A stretch of DNA of 64,000 bases from Ardenticatenales bacterium (GCA_020853525.1 JADYYS010000030.1:62001-126000); one strand, 5' to 3'; positions 7,718-17,138 are shown, counted from the stretch's first letter. Program-made: numbers and translations. Notes: generated by a model not told the origin, from the sequence alone.

Positions 7718-8926
7718 ATGCGGATCGCGATCGTGACGGCCGCCTTTCACGCATCGGACGACGATCCGTTCGTGCCGGTATGGCGCGACATGGTCAAGGC
7801 GTTGGGCGTCCGCGCCGACGTCGTCGTGTTCCCGCTGCGCTTGCCGGCGGCGGGACCGCCGTACGCGTTGGACGGCGCGCGCGTCGTGCCGCTCGGCCAC
7901 GGCATGGTGCGCCTGCGGCGCAGTCCGGCCATGTGGCGTTCGGCCGTGCGTGCCGTCGCGGCGGACCACCGCCGGCGGCCGTTCGACGCCGTCCTCGCGC
8001 TCCAGGCAGGAGAGCCCGGCTTCGTCGCGGCCATCGTCGCCCGGCGCATCGAGCGGCCGCTCCAGGTGCACGTCGCCGGGGGCGAGCTCGTCTGCCATCG
8101 CGCCCTGGGCTACGGATTGGGCTACGGATTGGGCTACGGGTCGCGCTGCCGCTGGATCGAGCGCGCTCAGGTGGCGGTCGCGCTGCGGCGGGCCGACGTC
8201 GTCACGACAGGCTGCCGCGCGATGGCGCAGCGTGCCCGGTCAGGCTTGCCGGCGGGCCGCGCGCACCGGGTCCGGTTGGCGCCGCTGGGTATCGATCCGC
8301 GGGCTTGGGAGGCGAACGAGCCGCTCGTCCTGACCAAGCCCCTCGCCGCGCGGGACACGACCGTTGCACGCCTGCTCTCCGTGGCCGACCTCCGGCCGAT
8401 CAAGGACCATCGCCTCTTGATCCACGCGTTCGCACGCGTCGCCGCGCAGCGGCCGGTGACGCTCGACATCGTCGGTGCGGGCGAGACGCTGGCCGAGACG
8501 CGCGCCCTCGGCCGGCAACTTGGCGTCGCCGATCGGATTCGGTACTGGGGCCGCGTTCCGCCTGTGGTGCGGCACATCCCGTTCGCCCAGGCACACGCCT
8601 TCGTCCACGCGAGCCGTCACGAGGCGCAAGGCATCGCGCTGATCGAAGCGGCGATGCTCGGGCTGCCGATCGCCAGCACGCGGGTCGGCGTCGCCGAGGC
8701 GCTGCCGGAAGGCGGACGCGCGCTCGCCGACGTGGGCGACGAGGACGCCCTCGTGCGCGCGATCTGGCGGGCCCTGGACGGTGCGACGGCGCCCCTGGAA
8801 CGGCGGGCGAAGGGACGCGCGCTGGTGTCCGCCACCTATGACCGGGCGACCTGTGCTGTCCGCTGGCTCACCCTCCTGGCGGCGGTGTGCGGGCGGCCGT
8901 CCGTAGTCGAGGACGGCGAAGCGTGA
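7718..8926 (+). CDS. GT4 glycosyltransferase
   Basis: A 402-residue GT-B glycosyltransferase. The N-terminal acceptor domain begins MRIAIVTAAF; the C-terminal domain contains LLSVADLRPIKDH and the GT4 E-x7-E signature in SRHEAQGIALIEAAMLGLP. It probably transfers a sugar from a nucleotide donor to a lipid or glycan acceptor at the cytoplasmic membrane face. The first gene of a coupled trio: its TGA overlaps the GTG of the HPr-kinase-like gene (GTGA, 8923-8926). A threefold 12-base tandem repeat codes for a GLGY-type tetrapeptide repeat near residues 131-142. Donor and acceptor are not identifiable. Confidence 0.85.
   Translation: MRIAIVTAAFHASDDDPFVPVWRDMVKALGVRADVVVFPLRLPAAGPPYALDGARVVPLGHGMVRLRRSPAMWRSAVRAVAADHRRRPFDAVLALQAGEPGFVAAIVARRIERPLQVHVAGGELVCHRALGYGLGYGLGYGSRCRWIERAQVAVALRRADVVTTGCRAMAQRARSGLPAGRAHRVRLAPLGIDPRAWEANEPLVLTKPLAARDTTVARLLSVADLRPIKDHRLLIHAFARVAAQRPVTLDIVGAGETLAETRALGRQLGVADRIRYWGRVPPVVRHIPFAQAHAFVHASRHEAQGIALIEAAMLGLPIASTRVGVAEALPEGGRALADVGDEDALVRAIWRALDGATAPLERRAKGRALVSATYDRATCAVRWLTLLAAVCGRPSVVEDGEA
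8106..8141 (+). repeat. In-frame 12-base tandem repeat (x3)
   Basis: Three copies of tgggctacggat (the third differs by one base) inside the GT4 gene, giving three GYGL-type tetrapeptides. It is a multiple of three, so copy-number change keeps the frame. Confidence 0.9.
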
Positions 8927-10041
8927 CGGATTGTCCCAGGGCCACATCGGCCGCCGGGTGGCAGGAAGGCGCGCCCGACCCGCTGTGGTCGCGCCCCGCA
9001 CCGACGATGCGCGCCCGAATCCACCGACTCGGCTTGGCGATCGAGGTGCAGGCGAACGCCCGGCAACTGCTCGAGCTGGCGCTGGACGCCTTCGGCCCGC
9101 CGGAGCCGGGGGCGATGCCCGCCGATGCCCCCGACCTGCGACTCAGCCTCATCGAGGGTCCGCCGCCGGGCGGTGACGGCTGGCCGGTCGAGTGGCGCGA
9201 CGACGCGCCGGCGCGCCCGATCTTCCGCGAGCATGACGGCGTGTTCGCGGCCTTCGATGGCGCCGGCAGCTGCGTGACGGCCGACCTGCACGCCGGCGTG
9301 GCGGTCGCTTGGGTCCGCGCCGGGGCCGAACCGGATCGCATCCGTGCGCTGTTGATCGAATCGCCCCTGTGGCGGCTGGCCACGCACCGCGGGCTGCTGG
9401 CCCTGCATGGGGCGGCGGTCGCCGTCGACGGCCTGGCGATCGTCGTGCGCGGCGCGGCGGGGGCGGGCAAGTCGTCCGTCGCGCTGGCAGCGGATGCGGC
9501 CGGTTGGCCGGTGCTGGCCGAGGAGGTCGTCTGGATCGATCCGGATCGATGGGCGATCTGGCCGATCGCGCGTCGTATCCACTTCGACGACGATGCGGCG
9601 CTGCGATTGGCCGGCGGGCGCGCGGTGCCATCCACGGATCGATCGTCGACGCGTTCGATGGCCAGTCCGCGCAGCGGCAAGACGGCCGTGCCGCTTGCCA
9701 CTGCGCCGCCGTCAGCGGCCACGCCGATCGGTCCGCTCGTGCTGCTCGAGCCCGTTCCCGGATCGTCCGGGCCGGAGGCGGCGTGGCACACCGTCGACCC
9801 GGTGGAGGCGCGCGCTCGTTGCGAGGGGGAACGGATCGTCGGCGAGCACGCCCAGCCGGAGTCCGGGTGGGATGCGGTCGTCGGGCGGCTGTGCCGCGGC
9901 GGTGCGTACGCGGTGCGGGGCGGCGACCCTGCGGCGCGTTTCGTCGCCCTTGGCGAGATCGTCCGACACTGGCAAAGGAGCCGGCCGACGGCGTCGGAGG
10001 ACCGACACCTGCCGCCACGCCGCGGTCCGGGAAACGGGTGA
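8923..10041 (+). CDS. HPr kinase/phosphorylase-like ATPase in a glycan operon
   Basis: A 372-residue cytoplasmic protein. The C-terminal half has the HprK-type P-loop GAAGAGKSS (about residues 187-195) after LLALHGAAVA and before EEVVWID, the layout of HPr-kinase-related proteins. The N-terminal ~170 residues have no recognised domain and replace the normal HprK N-terminal domain. HprK homologues of this kind are found in polysaccharide and peptide-modification clusters, where the target is not HPr; no ptsH lies in this window. Start GTG 8923 overlaps the upstream TGA, and its own TGA overlaps the GTG of the next glycosyltransferase (10038-10041), so all three are translationally coupled. Kinase substrate unknown; a small molecule, sugar or glycosyltransferase partner are all possible. 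Confidence 0.75.
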   Translation: MTDCPRATSAAGWQEGAPDPLWSRPAPTMRARIHRLGLAIEVQANARQLLELALDAFGPPEPGAMPADAPDLRLSLIEGPPPGGDGWPVEWRDDAPARPIFREHDGVFAAFDGAGSCVTADLHAGVAVAWVRAGAEPDRIRALLIESPLWRLATHRGLLALHGAAVAVDGLAIVVRGAAGAGKSSVALAADAAGWPVLAEEVVWIDPDRWAIWPIARRIHFDDDAALRLAGGRAVPSTDRSSTRSMASPRSGKTAVPLATAPPSAATPIGPLVLLEPVPGSSGPEAAWHTVDPVEARARCEGERIVGEHAQPESGWDAVVGRLCRGGAYAVRGGDPAARFVALGEIVRHWQRSRPTASEDRHLPPRRGPGNG

Positions 10042-11300
10042 CGCCCCGTCGGCTGCGCGTGGCCTTGGTCATGCCGTACTACGATCCGCGGGTCGAAGGC
10101 GATCCGGCGGTTCGCCTCGCCCGATTCCCGACCGTGCCGGAGCTGGCGGCCGAGCTCGCGCGTCTCGGACTCGATGTGCGGGCGTATCATCTCTCCGATC
10201 GGGACGCGGCGGCGCGCTGGTCGGGCGTCGAGCACCGCTTCGTAGCCACCGGGTGGACGCGTCGTGCGGCGGCGCGGCTGTTGTGGCGGCTCGCGCCGCG
10301 GTTCAGGACACCCTACTACGAGCCGGCGTTCGGGCTCGTGCGGCGCGTGCTCCGGAGTCGGCCGGATATCGTCCATGTCTTTGGGCTGAACATGGACGTG
10401 AACGTGTGGCTCCTCGCACGTGCCGCCGCTCGCCGCGGCATACCCATCGTCGCGCACTTCCACGGCGGCGAGCCGGCCGAAGATCCTTTGACCCGCGGCC
10501 TGCAGCGCGCCTCGCTTCACCGGATGGCACGCGTGCTCTTCACGCACCCTTCGCAGGCGCAACCCTGGTTGACGGCGGGCCTGCGACAGGAACAGGTCAG
10601 GGTCGTGATCGAGACCTCCACGCGCATTCCGCGCCCCTGTCGGCCGCGCGTTGCGGATCGAATCTTGTCCGGCGACCCGGCGTGTGTCCTCGTCGGACGG
10701 CTGCACCCGGTCAAGGATCCACTGACCGCACTGACCGCGTTCGCACTGCTCGCAGAGGCTGTGCCCTCGGCGCGCCTGCATGTGTTCAGCAGCTCGGATG
10801 CGTTCGGTGGCCGGCTCCCTGCCCTGGTGTGTTCTGTGCCCGTCTTGGCCGGGCGTGTAGTCTTTCATGACTACACGAAGTCGCGTCGCCTGGCTGTGTT
10901 TCTGTCGAACGCCGACCTCCTGCTGCAGGCGAGCCGGCGGGAGTGGTCGAGCTTGAGCGTGCTCGAGGCGTTGGCGACGGGCGTCGTGCCGGTCGTCACG
11001 GACATCCCCGCCCTGCGCGCGCTGACCGACGACGGTCACGTCGGTCGCCTGGTGCCGGTCGGTGACGCGCGGGCGATGGCCGACGCGGCGATCGCGTTGG
11101 CGGTGCATCGCGCCGAGCTCGAGCGTCTGAGCCTGGCCGGCCGGGCGGCGTTCGACGCGCGCCTGTCGTTTCGCGCGCTGGCGCGGGACGTTGCGTCCGT
11201 CTACGGCGAGGTCGTCGCCGATTCGGCGTCGTCCACGTCGTTGCCGAGCGGGAATCGAACGCGGCGGCCTTCCGCGTCGACGTCGCCGCCGGCGGCCTGA
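10038..11300 (+). CDS. GT4 glycosyltransferase
   Basis: A 420-residue GT-B glycosyltransferase, third gene of the coupled trio. The N-terminus begins LRVALVMPYYDPR; VHVFGLNMDVN and AHFHGGEP lie in the acceptor domain; the donor domain has VLVGRLHPVKDP and the E-x7-E signature in SRREWSSLSVLEALATGVVP. Start GTG 10038 overlaps the preceding stop. The last ~33 codons (11201-11300) overlap the 3' end of the convergent DUF2723 gene; that tail is Ser/Pro/Arg-rich and looks like a run-on rather than a folded domain. Acceptor and donor unknown; probably acts with the other GT4 on one surface glycan or glycolipid. Confidence 0.85.
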   Translation: MTPRRLRVALVMPYYDPRVEGDPAVRLARFPTVPELAAELARLGLDVRAYHLSDRDAAARWSGVEHRFVATGWTRRAAARLLWRLAPRFRTPYYEPAFGLVRRVLRSRPDIVHVFGLNMDVNVWLLARAAARRGIPIVAHFHGGEPAEDPLTRGLQRASLHRMARVLFTHPSQAQPWLTAGLRQEQVRVVIETSTRIPRPCRPRVADRILSGDPACVLVGRLHPVKDPLTALTAFALLAEAVPSARLHVFSSSDAFGGRLPALVCSVPVLAGRVVFHDYTKSRRLAVFLSNADLLLQASRREWSSLSVLEALATGVVPVVTDIPALRALTDDGHVGRLVPVGDARAMADAAIALAVHRAELERLSLAGRAAFDARLSFRALARDVASVYGEVVADSASSTSLPSGNRTRRPSASTSPPAA

Positions 11301-14300
11301 CCGCGGACGAGAGCGCGTTCGAGGGTCGTCACGTCATATAGGCCGAGCGCGAGCATCCAGTGAGTGGTGACGGTCCCGTCCGGCAGGTCATCGGGCCACG
11401 TCAACACGTGCGTGCTCTCGAGCGTCGCCCCCCGCGGCCAGAGGTGCGTCGGGAAGTGCGGACCGAGCGGCGACCCGTCCGCCTGTGCGGCGGGCGCGGT
11501 GGCGGACGGGTCGCGCAGCACGTGAAGGAAGACCGTCCAATCGCGGGCGATCGGTTCCTCGACATGCCAGCGGAGTGTGACGGTGACTGCGTCGCCCGGG
11601 TCGAGCCCGCCGGCGGTCGGCGCATGGATGCCCGTGAGGCGCGGTCCGCCGTCAAACGCGATGTCGGTGGTTGTGAACGCGGCCGGGAACCCCGGCGCAC
11701 GGGTCCCGGGGACCGTGTACAGCCCGGTCAGCACCCGATCGTCGCCCTTCGAGCCGTCCGCACCGACGACCGCCCGGCGCGCGCGCGACTCGCGGTCGTA
11801 CAGCCCGAGCTGCAGGATCGCGGGTCCGGACGGCATGTCGGGCGGCACGCGCAGGTAGAACGTGTCGGCATGGACATCACCCGAGCGCCACGCATCCATC
11901 GGTTCGGCGCCGTAGAGGATCTCGCGGTCGGAACCGGCGCGAAGTGCCTGTTCGGCGTCGAGGAGCTGCACGAATGCCTTGTCCCGGTGGGACGGCGCGC
12001 GGTCCGCTGTCCACTTCGTCTCCACCGCCAGCCAATCTCCCGGTCGGATGAGCCGTCGTCGCGGCAAGAAGCCGACCAGCGAGACGCCACCCTCGAATTC
12101 CAGTGGCCCGTCAAGCCCGGGCGTCTCCCGCCGCAGCGCTACGTGCGGCAGCCGCCATGCGCGGCCGAACGGCGCTCCGGCGGTGGTACGTTCCACTCGG
12201 CGGACGAGCCGCGGCGCGAACACGGGTGAGCCGAGCGCACATCGCACGCCCCGAAGCGTCGCGAACCCGGCGCACGCATCGTCCACTGCGACGACCAGCG
12301 AGTGCCGCGTCACAAGGACGGCATCCGTCCCGCCCGGCCACGAGCCGCTCGGCAGGTCCGCCGCTTCGCTCGGGTCATCACCGGAACGCGCATCCGTCAG
12401 GCGGACCGTGCCGCCCCCGGCGGGCACCGCCGACGGGTGCGCCCAGTACGCCCGCACGTCCAATGACGCGCCGATGCCGACCGTGGCCGGCGCTTCGATG
12501 CCGACAAGCATGGTGCCGTCGGGCCATGCGCGCCGGACGGGCACGACGTCGCCGAAGGCCGGGTCAACCGCGAGGTCGCGGCGCGTGATCGACGCGACCG
12601 TCAAGGTGCCGATCTCGCGCCACGCGGCGCCTTCGGCCGTCGCCCTCGCCGCATCCGCGCTGGCCAATCGTTTGTCGGCGACAGCGGGGCCGTCCCCGCC
12701 CGAGCCGTCCCCGCCCGCGCCCGCTTCGTCCGCCCGTCGGTCGAGAGCGCCCTCCAGTACGTACGCGCCCGGCGCCACCTCGCGTGCGAGCCCGAGGCGG
12801 ACTTCGCCGGTCGCGATGCGCGCGTCCCGGTCCGGCAACAGCGTCGTCTGACCGTCCGCCACCGTCCGGCCCGTCGCGTCCGCGACCAGCCGGACGCGGA
12901 CGCTTCCGCCACCGGTCGGCACGCCACTGCCCTGCAGAACCAGCTGGACGATCACGTCGTCACCGGGCAACGTCCGCGCGGTTCCGGCACGGGCGGGCGC
13001 CGACACCGCGCGCCAGCCGACCACCTGCAGCGCATCGTCGGCGGTGGCGAGCGCCTGCCGCGGAGCGGCCATGCCGGCAGGCTCCCCCACGTCCGATGAC
13101 GGGACGAGCGCATAGGACGGGCCGATCGGCACGGCGCGTATGCCGGTCGATGACAGCGCTTCGCGCGCGAACCCGTAGGCGACGACCGGCCGATCCTCCG
13201 CCCGTGGGTCGGCCAGCGCGCGCCTGCCGGCCGGCCAGTCGGCGTACACGACGTCGAGATCCGGTCGGACGCCCTTAAGGTGTCGCGCGTACAGGAACCC
13301 GGCCCCGACGGACGGGTGGACGACGAGGCGCGCGCCCTGCGGGATCGGCTCCGCAAGGGCCGCGTCGGCGGCGGCTTGACCGGGCCAGCCCCGCGAGGCG
13401 TCCACACGCGGCCACGTGCGGGCGAGCGACACGGTCACCGCGCCCGCACACACGGCGGCGACGGCGGCGCGCCGAAGGGTGGACCGGCGCGACGTCGGCC
13501 CATGCGCGTTCGCCGCGGAGGCGGCGCCGATGCCCGCGGCGATCGCCACGGCGGCCAGCGCCGGGAGGAGCACCACCCAGCCGTCCCAGGCGAAGTAGCC
13601 AAGATAGAAAACGGCGTACGCGCCCGCGATCGCCGCCAGGGCGACCGCCCAGTCGAAGCGCCGCCGTGCGACCAGGGCGGCGAGGCCCACGGCGGCGAAC
13701 ACGACCATCAGCGGCCCGAAAGCCGTGTCGATCGCGTGCCGCAGCAGCTCCCAGCGGGCGGGTTCGTCGGGCAGTCGGCTCAGGTCGAACAGCCCGGGAT
13801 AGTTGCGGCCGGTGACGTAACCGAACAGCGTGGGCACATCCAATGCGGTACCGTTCACGCCCTGCCAACGCCACGGGAAGTAGAGGAGCGGCGCCAGGCC
13901 GACGATGAAGGCGAGCGCCGAACGCGCGACGTCGCCGGGGCGCGTGAGAAGCCTCGGATCGCGGGCAAGGACAAGCCATGCGACGACCGGGTAAAGGAAC
14001 ACGGTCGTCAGGTGGTGGGTGAAGCCGAGTCCGGCCAAGGTCAGCGCGGCTAGGCGCCACGCCGCGTCGGCGCGACCGCCGCCGTCCGGCACCGCCGACA
14101 CACCCGGCCGAACAGGCCGGCCGCGGGTCGCCTGGCGCGGCAAGCGCTGCGGATCGCGGCGCAGGTGCGCGAGGCACGCCAGCACACCGAGCACCAGGAC
14201 GACATTCAGCGTATAGACCTCGGTGATCACCGCCTGTGACCACAACTGCGGCGTGAACGCCAACGCCAACGCCGCCACGACGCCGGCCAGCGGATCATTC

Positions 14301-14815
14301 GCCAGGCGGCGTGCGAGCGCGAACGCGAGCGCGGCGGCGACCGTACCGCACGCGGCGGACAGCACGTTCATCCGCCACGCCACGTCCGCGACGGGCAACT
14401 GCGTGAACACGTGGCCCAGCATCGTGTAGAGCGCATAGCCCGGAGCGTGCGCGATGCGGAGCGTCGCCGCCACGAGCTGGAACTCGATACTGTCCGTGGC
14501 GTTCGTCGTCGGCGAGAGCGTGCCGAAGTACGCGGCGCCCACGGCCAGGACGACGAGCGCACCAGCCAGGTGGCCGCGCGGGCGCGCGCGGCGAACCCGG
14601 CCTTCGCGGGTCGGCGCACGCGGCGGTACGGCATCGGCCGCGGAAGGCGTCGCCGATGCCGCCGACGCCGCCGCCGCGAACGCGAGGCCGACCAGGACGG
14701 CAACCAGGGCTTGGAGCGGACGGTATGCCGCCTGCACGCCGACGGCTGCAACGGTGACGCCTACGGGCAGCATGAGCGCAGCGCCGTCGACCGCGGCCGA
14801 CCGCGACACCTTCAT
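11201..14815 (-). CDS. DUF2723 GT-C type membrane glycosyltransferase with large ectodomain
   Basis: A 1204-residue protein. The first ~500 residues contain about ten hydrophobic helices and the DUF2723 (protein O-mannosyltransferase/TMTC-like) signature: TNATDSIEFQLVAATL with an acidic pair, followed by IAHAPGYALYTMLGHVF. Such enzymes use a polyprenyl-phosphate sugar to glycosylate outside the membrane. The remaining ~700 residues are extracytoplasmic and rich in beta-strand segments (several repeats of YVLEGALDRR- and LQLGLYDRES-like strands), much larger than usual for this family. Start ATG 14815 overlaps the GT2 stop (ATGA). Pairing with a polyprenol-phosphate mannosyltransferase-like GT2 directly upstream fits donor supply plus transfer. 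The 3' end overlaps the convergent GT4 gene by 100 bases. Confidence 0.82.
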   Translation of the reverse strand: MKVSRSAAVDGAALMLPVGVTVAAVGVQAAYRPLQALVAVLVGLAFAAAASAASATPSAADAVPPRAPTREGRVRRARPRGHLAGALVVLAVGAAYFGTLSPTTNATDSIEFQLVAATLRIAHAPGYALYTMLGHVFTQLPVADVAWRMNVLSAACGTVAAALAFALARRLANDPLAGVVAALALAFTPQLWSQAVITEVYTLNVVLVLGVLACLAHLRRDPQRLPRQATRGRPVRPGVSAVPDGGGRADAAWRLAALTLAGLGFTHHLTTVFLYPVVAWLVLARDPRLLTRPGDVARSALAFIVGLAPLLYFPWRWQGVNGTALDVPTLFGYVTGRNYPGLFDLSRLPDEPARWELLRHAIDTAFGPLMVVFAAVGLAALVARRRFDWAVALAAIAGAYAVFYLGYFAWDGWVVLLPALAAVAIAAGIGAASAANAHGPTSRRSTLRRAAVAAVCAGAVTVSLARTWPRVDASRGWPGQAAADAALAEPIPQGARLVVHPSVGAGFLYARHLKGVRPDLDVVYADWPAGRRALADPRAEDRPVVAYGFAREALSSTGIRAVPIGPSYALVPSSDVGEPAGMAAPRQALATADDALQVVGWRAVSAPARAGTARTLPGDDVIVQLVLQGSGVPTGGGSVRVRLVADATGRTVADGQTTLLPDRDARIATGEVRLGLAREVAPGAYVLEGALDRRADEAGAGGDGSGGDGPAVADKRLASADAARATAEGAAWREIGTLTVASITRRDLAVDPAFGDVVPVRRAWPDGTMLVGIEAPATVGIGASLDVRAYWAHPSAVPAGGGTVRLTDARSGDDPSEAADLPSGSWPGGTDAVLVTRHSLVVAVDDACAGFATLRGVRCALGSPVFAPRLVRRVERTTAGAPFGRAWRLPHVALRRETPGLDGPLEFEGGVSLVGFLPRRRLIRPGDWLAVETKWTADRAPSHRDKAFVQLLDAEQALRAGSDREILYGAEPMDAWRSGDVHADTFYLRVPPDMPSGPAILQLGLYDRESRARRAVVGADGSKGDDRVLTGLYTVPGTRAPGFPAAFTTTDIAFDGGPRLTGIHAPTAGGLDPGDAVTVTLRWHVEEPIARDWTVFLHVLRDPSATAPAAQADGSPLGPHFPTHLWPRGATLESTHVLTWPDDLPDGTVTTHWMLALGLYDVTTLERALVRGQAAGGDVDAEGRRVRFPLGNDVDDAESATTSP

Positions 14816-15642
14816 CCGGCGCCCTGCCCGCGCGGCGGTCGCTTCGGCAGCCGGAGACGGCGCCGCGCGTACCAACGCCGCCAAGCGAGGCGCACCACGG
14901 TCTCGGCGGCGCGGCCGATCTCGGCCCGCGAGATCTTGGAGGCTCCGTGGCGGCGATCTGTGAACCGGATCGGGACTTCGGCCACGCGGGCGCCGGCGCG
15001 CTGGCAGCGAAAGAGCATCTCGATGAGGTAGCTGTAGCCGCTGGACCGGATGCCCGCCAGGTCGACCTCGCCGAGCAGGCTGGCGCGGTAGCATCGAAAA
15101 CCCGAGGTGCAGTCGTCGGCCGAGAGGCCGATGACGCGGCGGGACAGCGCGTTGGCGCCGGCGCTCAGGAAGCGGCGATGCCAGCCCCAGTCGCCGTCGA
15201 TCGAGCCGCCGGTGGTGTAGCGGCTGCCGATGACCAGATCCGCATCGGCGGCAGCGGCCAGCAGCAGCGGGAGGACGGCCGGGTCGTGCGAGAAATCGGC
15301 ATCCATCGTGCACACGAGCGCGGCGCCCATCTGGATCGCCTCGCGGAAGCCGGCGCCGTACGCCGTGCCGAGCCCGAGCTTGCGGCCGCGGTGGAGCACG
15401 ACCACCCGCCGGCCGTGTCGCATGGCCAACGCGTCGGCCGCCCGACCGGTGCCGTCCGGCGATCCGTCATCGACGACGACGACCGCGCGGATGCCGCCCT
15501 GGGCCAGAATCGACTCGACGAGCGGCGTGATGTTGTCCACCTCGTTGTACGTCGGCAGGACGACGACGGCGCCGGCCAGCTCCGCCGCCAAAGCCCCAAC
15601 GGGGTGCCGCGGCTCGACGCCGATCCCCGGCTCGGTGTTCAT
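14812..15642 (-). CDS. Polyprenol-phosphate mannosyltransferase-like GT2
   Basis: A 276-residue soluble GT-A enzyme of the DPM1/Ppm1 type, which charges polyprenyl phosphate with a sugar from GDP-mannose or a similar donor. AVVVLPTYNEVDNI and VVDDGSPDGTG start the nucleotide-binding fold; the metal-binding DxD is CTMDADFSHDP; DWGWHRRFLSAGAN and CTSGFRCYR are the conserved DPM1 blocks. There are no C-terminal membrane helices, as in actinobacterial/archaeal DPM1. Start ATG 15642 overlaps the ATP-grasp stop (ATGA), and its stop overlaps the DUF2723 start. It most likely supplies the lipid-linked sugar to that GT-C enzyme. Confidence 0.9.
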   Translation of the reverse strand: MNTEPGIGVEPRHPVGALAAELAGAVVVLPTYNEVDNITPLVESILAQGGIRAVVVVDDGSPDGTGRAADALAMRHGRRVVVLHRGRKLGLGTAYGAGFREAIQMGAALVCTMDADFSHDPAVLPLLLAAAADADLVIGSRYTTGGSIDGDWGWHRRFLSAGANALSRRVIGLSADDCTSGFRCYRASLLGEVDLAGIRSSGYSYLIEMLFRCQRAGARVAEVPIRFTDRRHGASKISRAEIGRAAETVVRLAWRRWYARRRLRLPKRPPRGQGAG

Positions 15643-17138
15643 TGCGCCGCGCCGCCTGACCCCGCGGCCGTGGCCGCCGGCAGGGTTGCGCCGACCGCTT
15701 CGCAGACGGTGCGCACGAGCGTTCGGATGTCGTCCGACAGACTGCCGTCCCGCTCCGCCACGCCGTGCTCCCGCCGCAGCAGCCGCGCGTGGGCACCTCC
15801 GTGCTCGATCGACCGACGCGGCGCCGGCATGAGCACGAGAACTTCGTCGGGCGAGAGGCCATCCGTCCGCACGGCCGGCCGCGCCGGTCCGACGCCGCCG
15901 GCGGTCATGGCGCGCCCACGGACGGGCCATGCGCCGGTCCGCACGTCGTCGGCCACGACGAACGGCGCGTGGCCGACGTTGTGCAGGACGACCTGCCCGC
16001 CGCGCAGCGGCGCCTCGTTGGCGTCCAACGGCGCCTGATCGGCACCGGGATCGAGGTGGGCGATGAGGTGACGCGCCAGGAGCGGGAGGCGGCCGTCCGC
16101 CAGCTCGAGCTGCGTGCAGAGAGCGATGGAAGCGATGAGTCGGGCGTTCACCTCGATCACGTAGATGCGGCCGTCGTCACCCTGCACGAAGTCAACCCCG
16201 TAGACACCGAGAAACCCGTCGGCAGCGAGCGCGCGCCCGATCGTCCGCGCCGCGTCGGCGAGCTCTGCCGTGGCGACGTCCAGGTGCGCCATGATCGCCC
16301 AGTCCTGGCCGCACGAGCCGAGGCGATAGGGGGTGATGCGCTCGAGGCCGGTCAGCTGCAGGAAGGGCGCGCCGACGGCAATCCCCCGCGCCGTGACGCA
16401 CGCGTTGACCGACAGCGGCGTGCCGGCGACGAGTCCCGTGACGCGCCACTCGGGACTGCGTGCGCTCGCCAGCGCGTGCGCGAGCTCCGACGACGAAGTG
16501 ACGACGTGGCTCTGCATGCCCGCATAGCCGTACGGCGCCTGGACGACGAGCGTCGGGCCGAGGGAGGCGGCGAGAACGTCGTAGTTCATCGCGGCGCGCG
16601 CGACGACGGCTCCGGGGGGCTGGAGCAGGCCGAGGGAGGCGGCGATCCTTCGGAAGGCGACCTTGTTCTCCCACCGCCGCGCCAGCGCGGCCGACGCACA
16701 GAGAAGTCGCCAGCCTTCGGCGCGCGCGATCTGTTCGAGCTGGTGGGACGGCTTGAAGACGAGGAGCGGCAAGCTACCCCCTGCGCGCAGGCTGCGGTCT
16801 CGCAGCCAGGCCAGCGCGCGGGGGGCTCGGACGAGCGCAGGCGTGCCGCGCGGATCGCCTCGCGCCGCCGTGGCGTGGTCGTTGTCGACGGCGTCATCGC
16901 CATGCGCGCGGCCGTCGTCGTGCGACGACGCGCCGAGCGCGAGGACGTCGACGGCCTCGTCCCTCAGCAGGGCGGCGGCGGGCGTTTCGTCAAAGCACAG
17001 GATGCCGAAGTCGGACAGGACGCGGTCGAGGCCGATCCCGTAGTGCGGGTCCGGGCCGGCGAACGTGACGGCGCGCGCCGCATGCGCCGCCCAGCCCTCG
17101 AGATCGGCGGCCGTCCGCACCCGCTCGGTGGCGCTCAT
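15639..17138 (-). CDS. ATP-grasp ligase of unknown substrate
   Basis: A 499-residue cytoplasmic protein. An N-terminal pre-ATP-grasp region (about 1-150) with a His/Asp-rich loop is followed by the ATP-grasp fold: ENKVAFRRIAASLGL (helix preceding the lid), VVQAPYGYAGMQSH as the nucleotide loop, and DGRIYVIEVNARL with the metal-binding Glu-Val-Asn. ATP-grasp enzymes form C-N or C-S bonds through acyl-phosphates. The LysX signature loop is not seen, so it is not plainly LysX or ArgX. It is coupled by ATGA overlaps to the PLP enzyme upstream and GT2 downstream, and a LysW-like carrier lies two genes upstream. A ligase that loads an amino acid onto that carrier is a reasonable hypothesis, not a demonstration. 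Confidence 0.75.
   Translation of the reverse strand: MSATERVRTAADLEGWAAHAARAVTFAGPDPHYGIGLDRVLSDFGILCFDETPAAALLRDEAVDVLALGASSHDDGRAHGDDAVDNDHATAARGDPRGTPALVRAPRALAWLRDRSLRAGGSLPLLVFKPSHQLEQIARAEGWRLLCASAALARRWENKVAFRRIAASLGLLQPPGAVVARAAMNYDVLAASLGPTLVVQAPYGYAGMQSHVVTSSSELAHALASARSPEWRVTGLVAGTPLSVNACVTARGIAVGAPFLQLTGLERITPYRLGSCGQDWAIMAHLDVATAELADAARTIGRALAADGFLGVYGVDFVQGDDGRIYVIEVNARLIASIALCTQLELADGRLPLLARHLIAHLDPGADQAPLDANEAPLRGGQVVLHNVGHAPFVVADDVRTGAWPVRGRAMTAGGVGPARPAVRTDGLSPDEVLVLMPAPRRSIEHGGAHARLLRREHGVAERDGSLSDDIRTLVRTVCEAVGATLPAATAAGSGGAAQ

Noticed and set aside
15639-17138. Calling the ATP-grasp protein LysX
   Set aside because: Only the general ATP-grasp blocks are visible and the LysX signature loop is not; the link to LysW rests on position.
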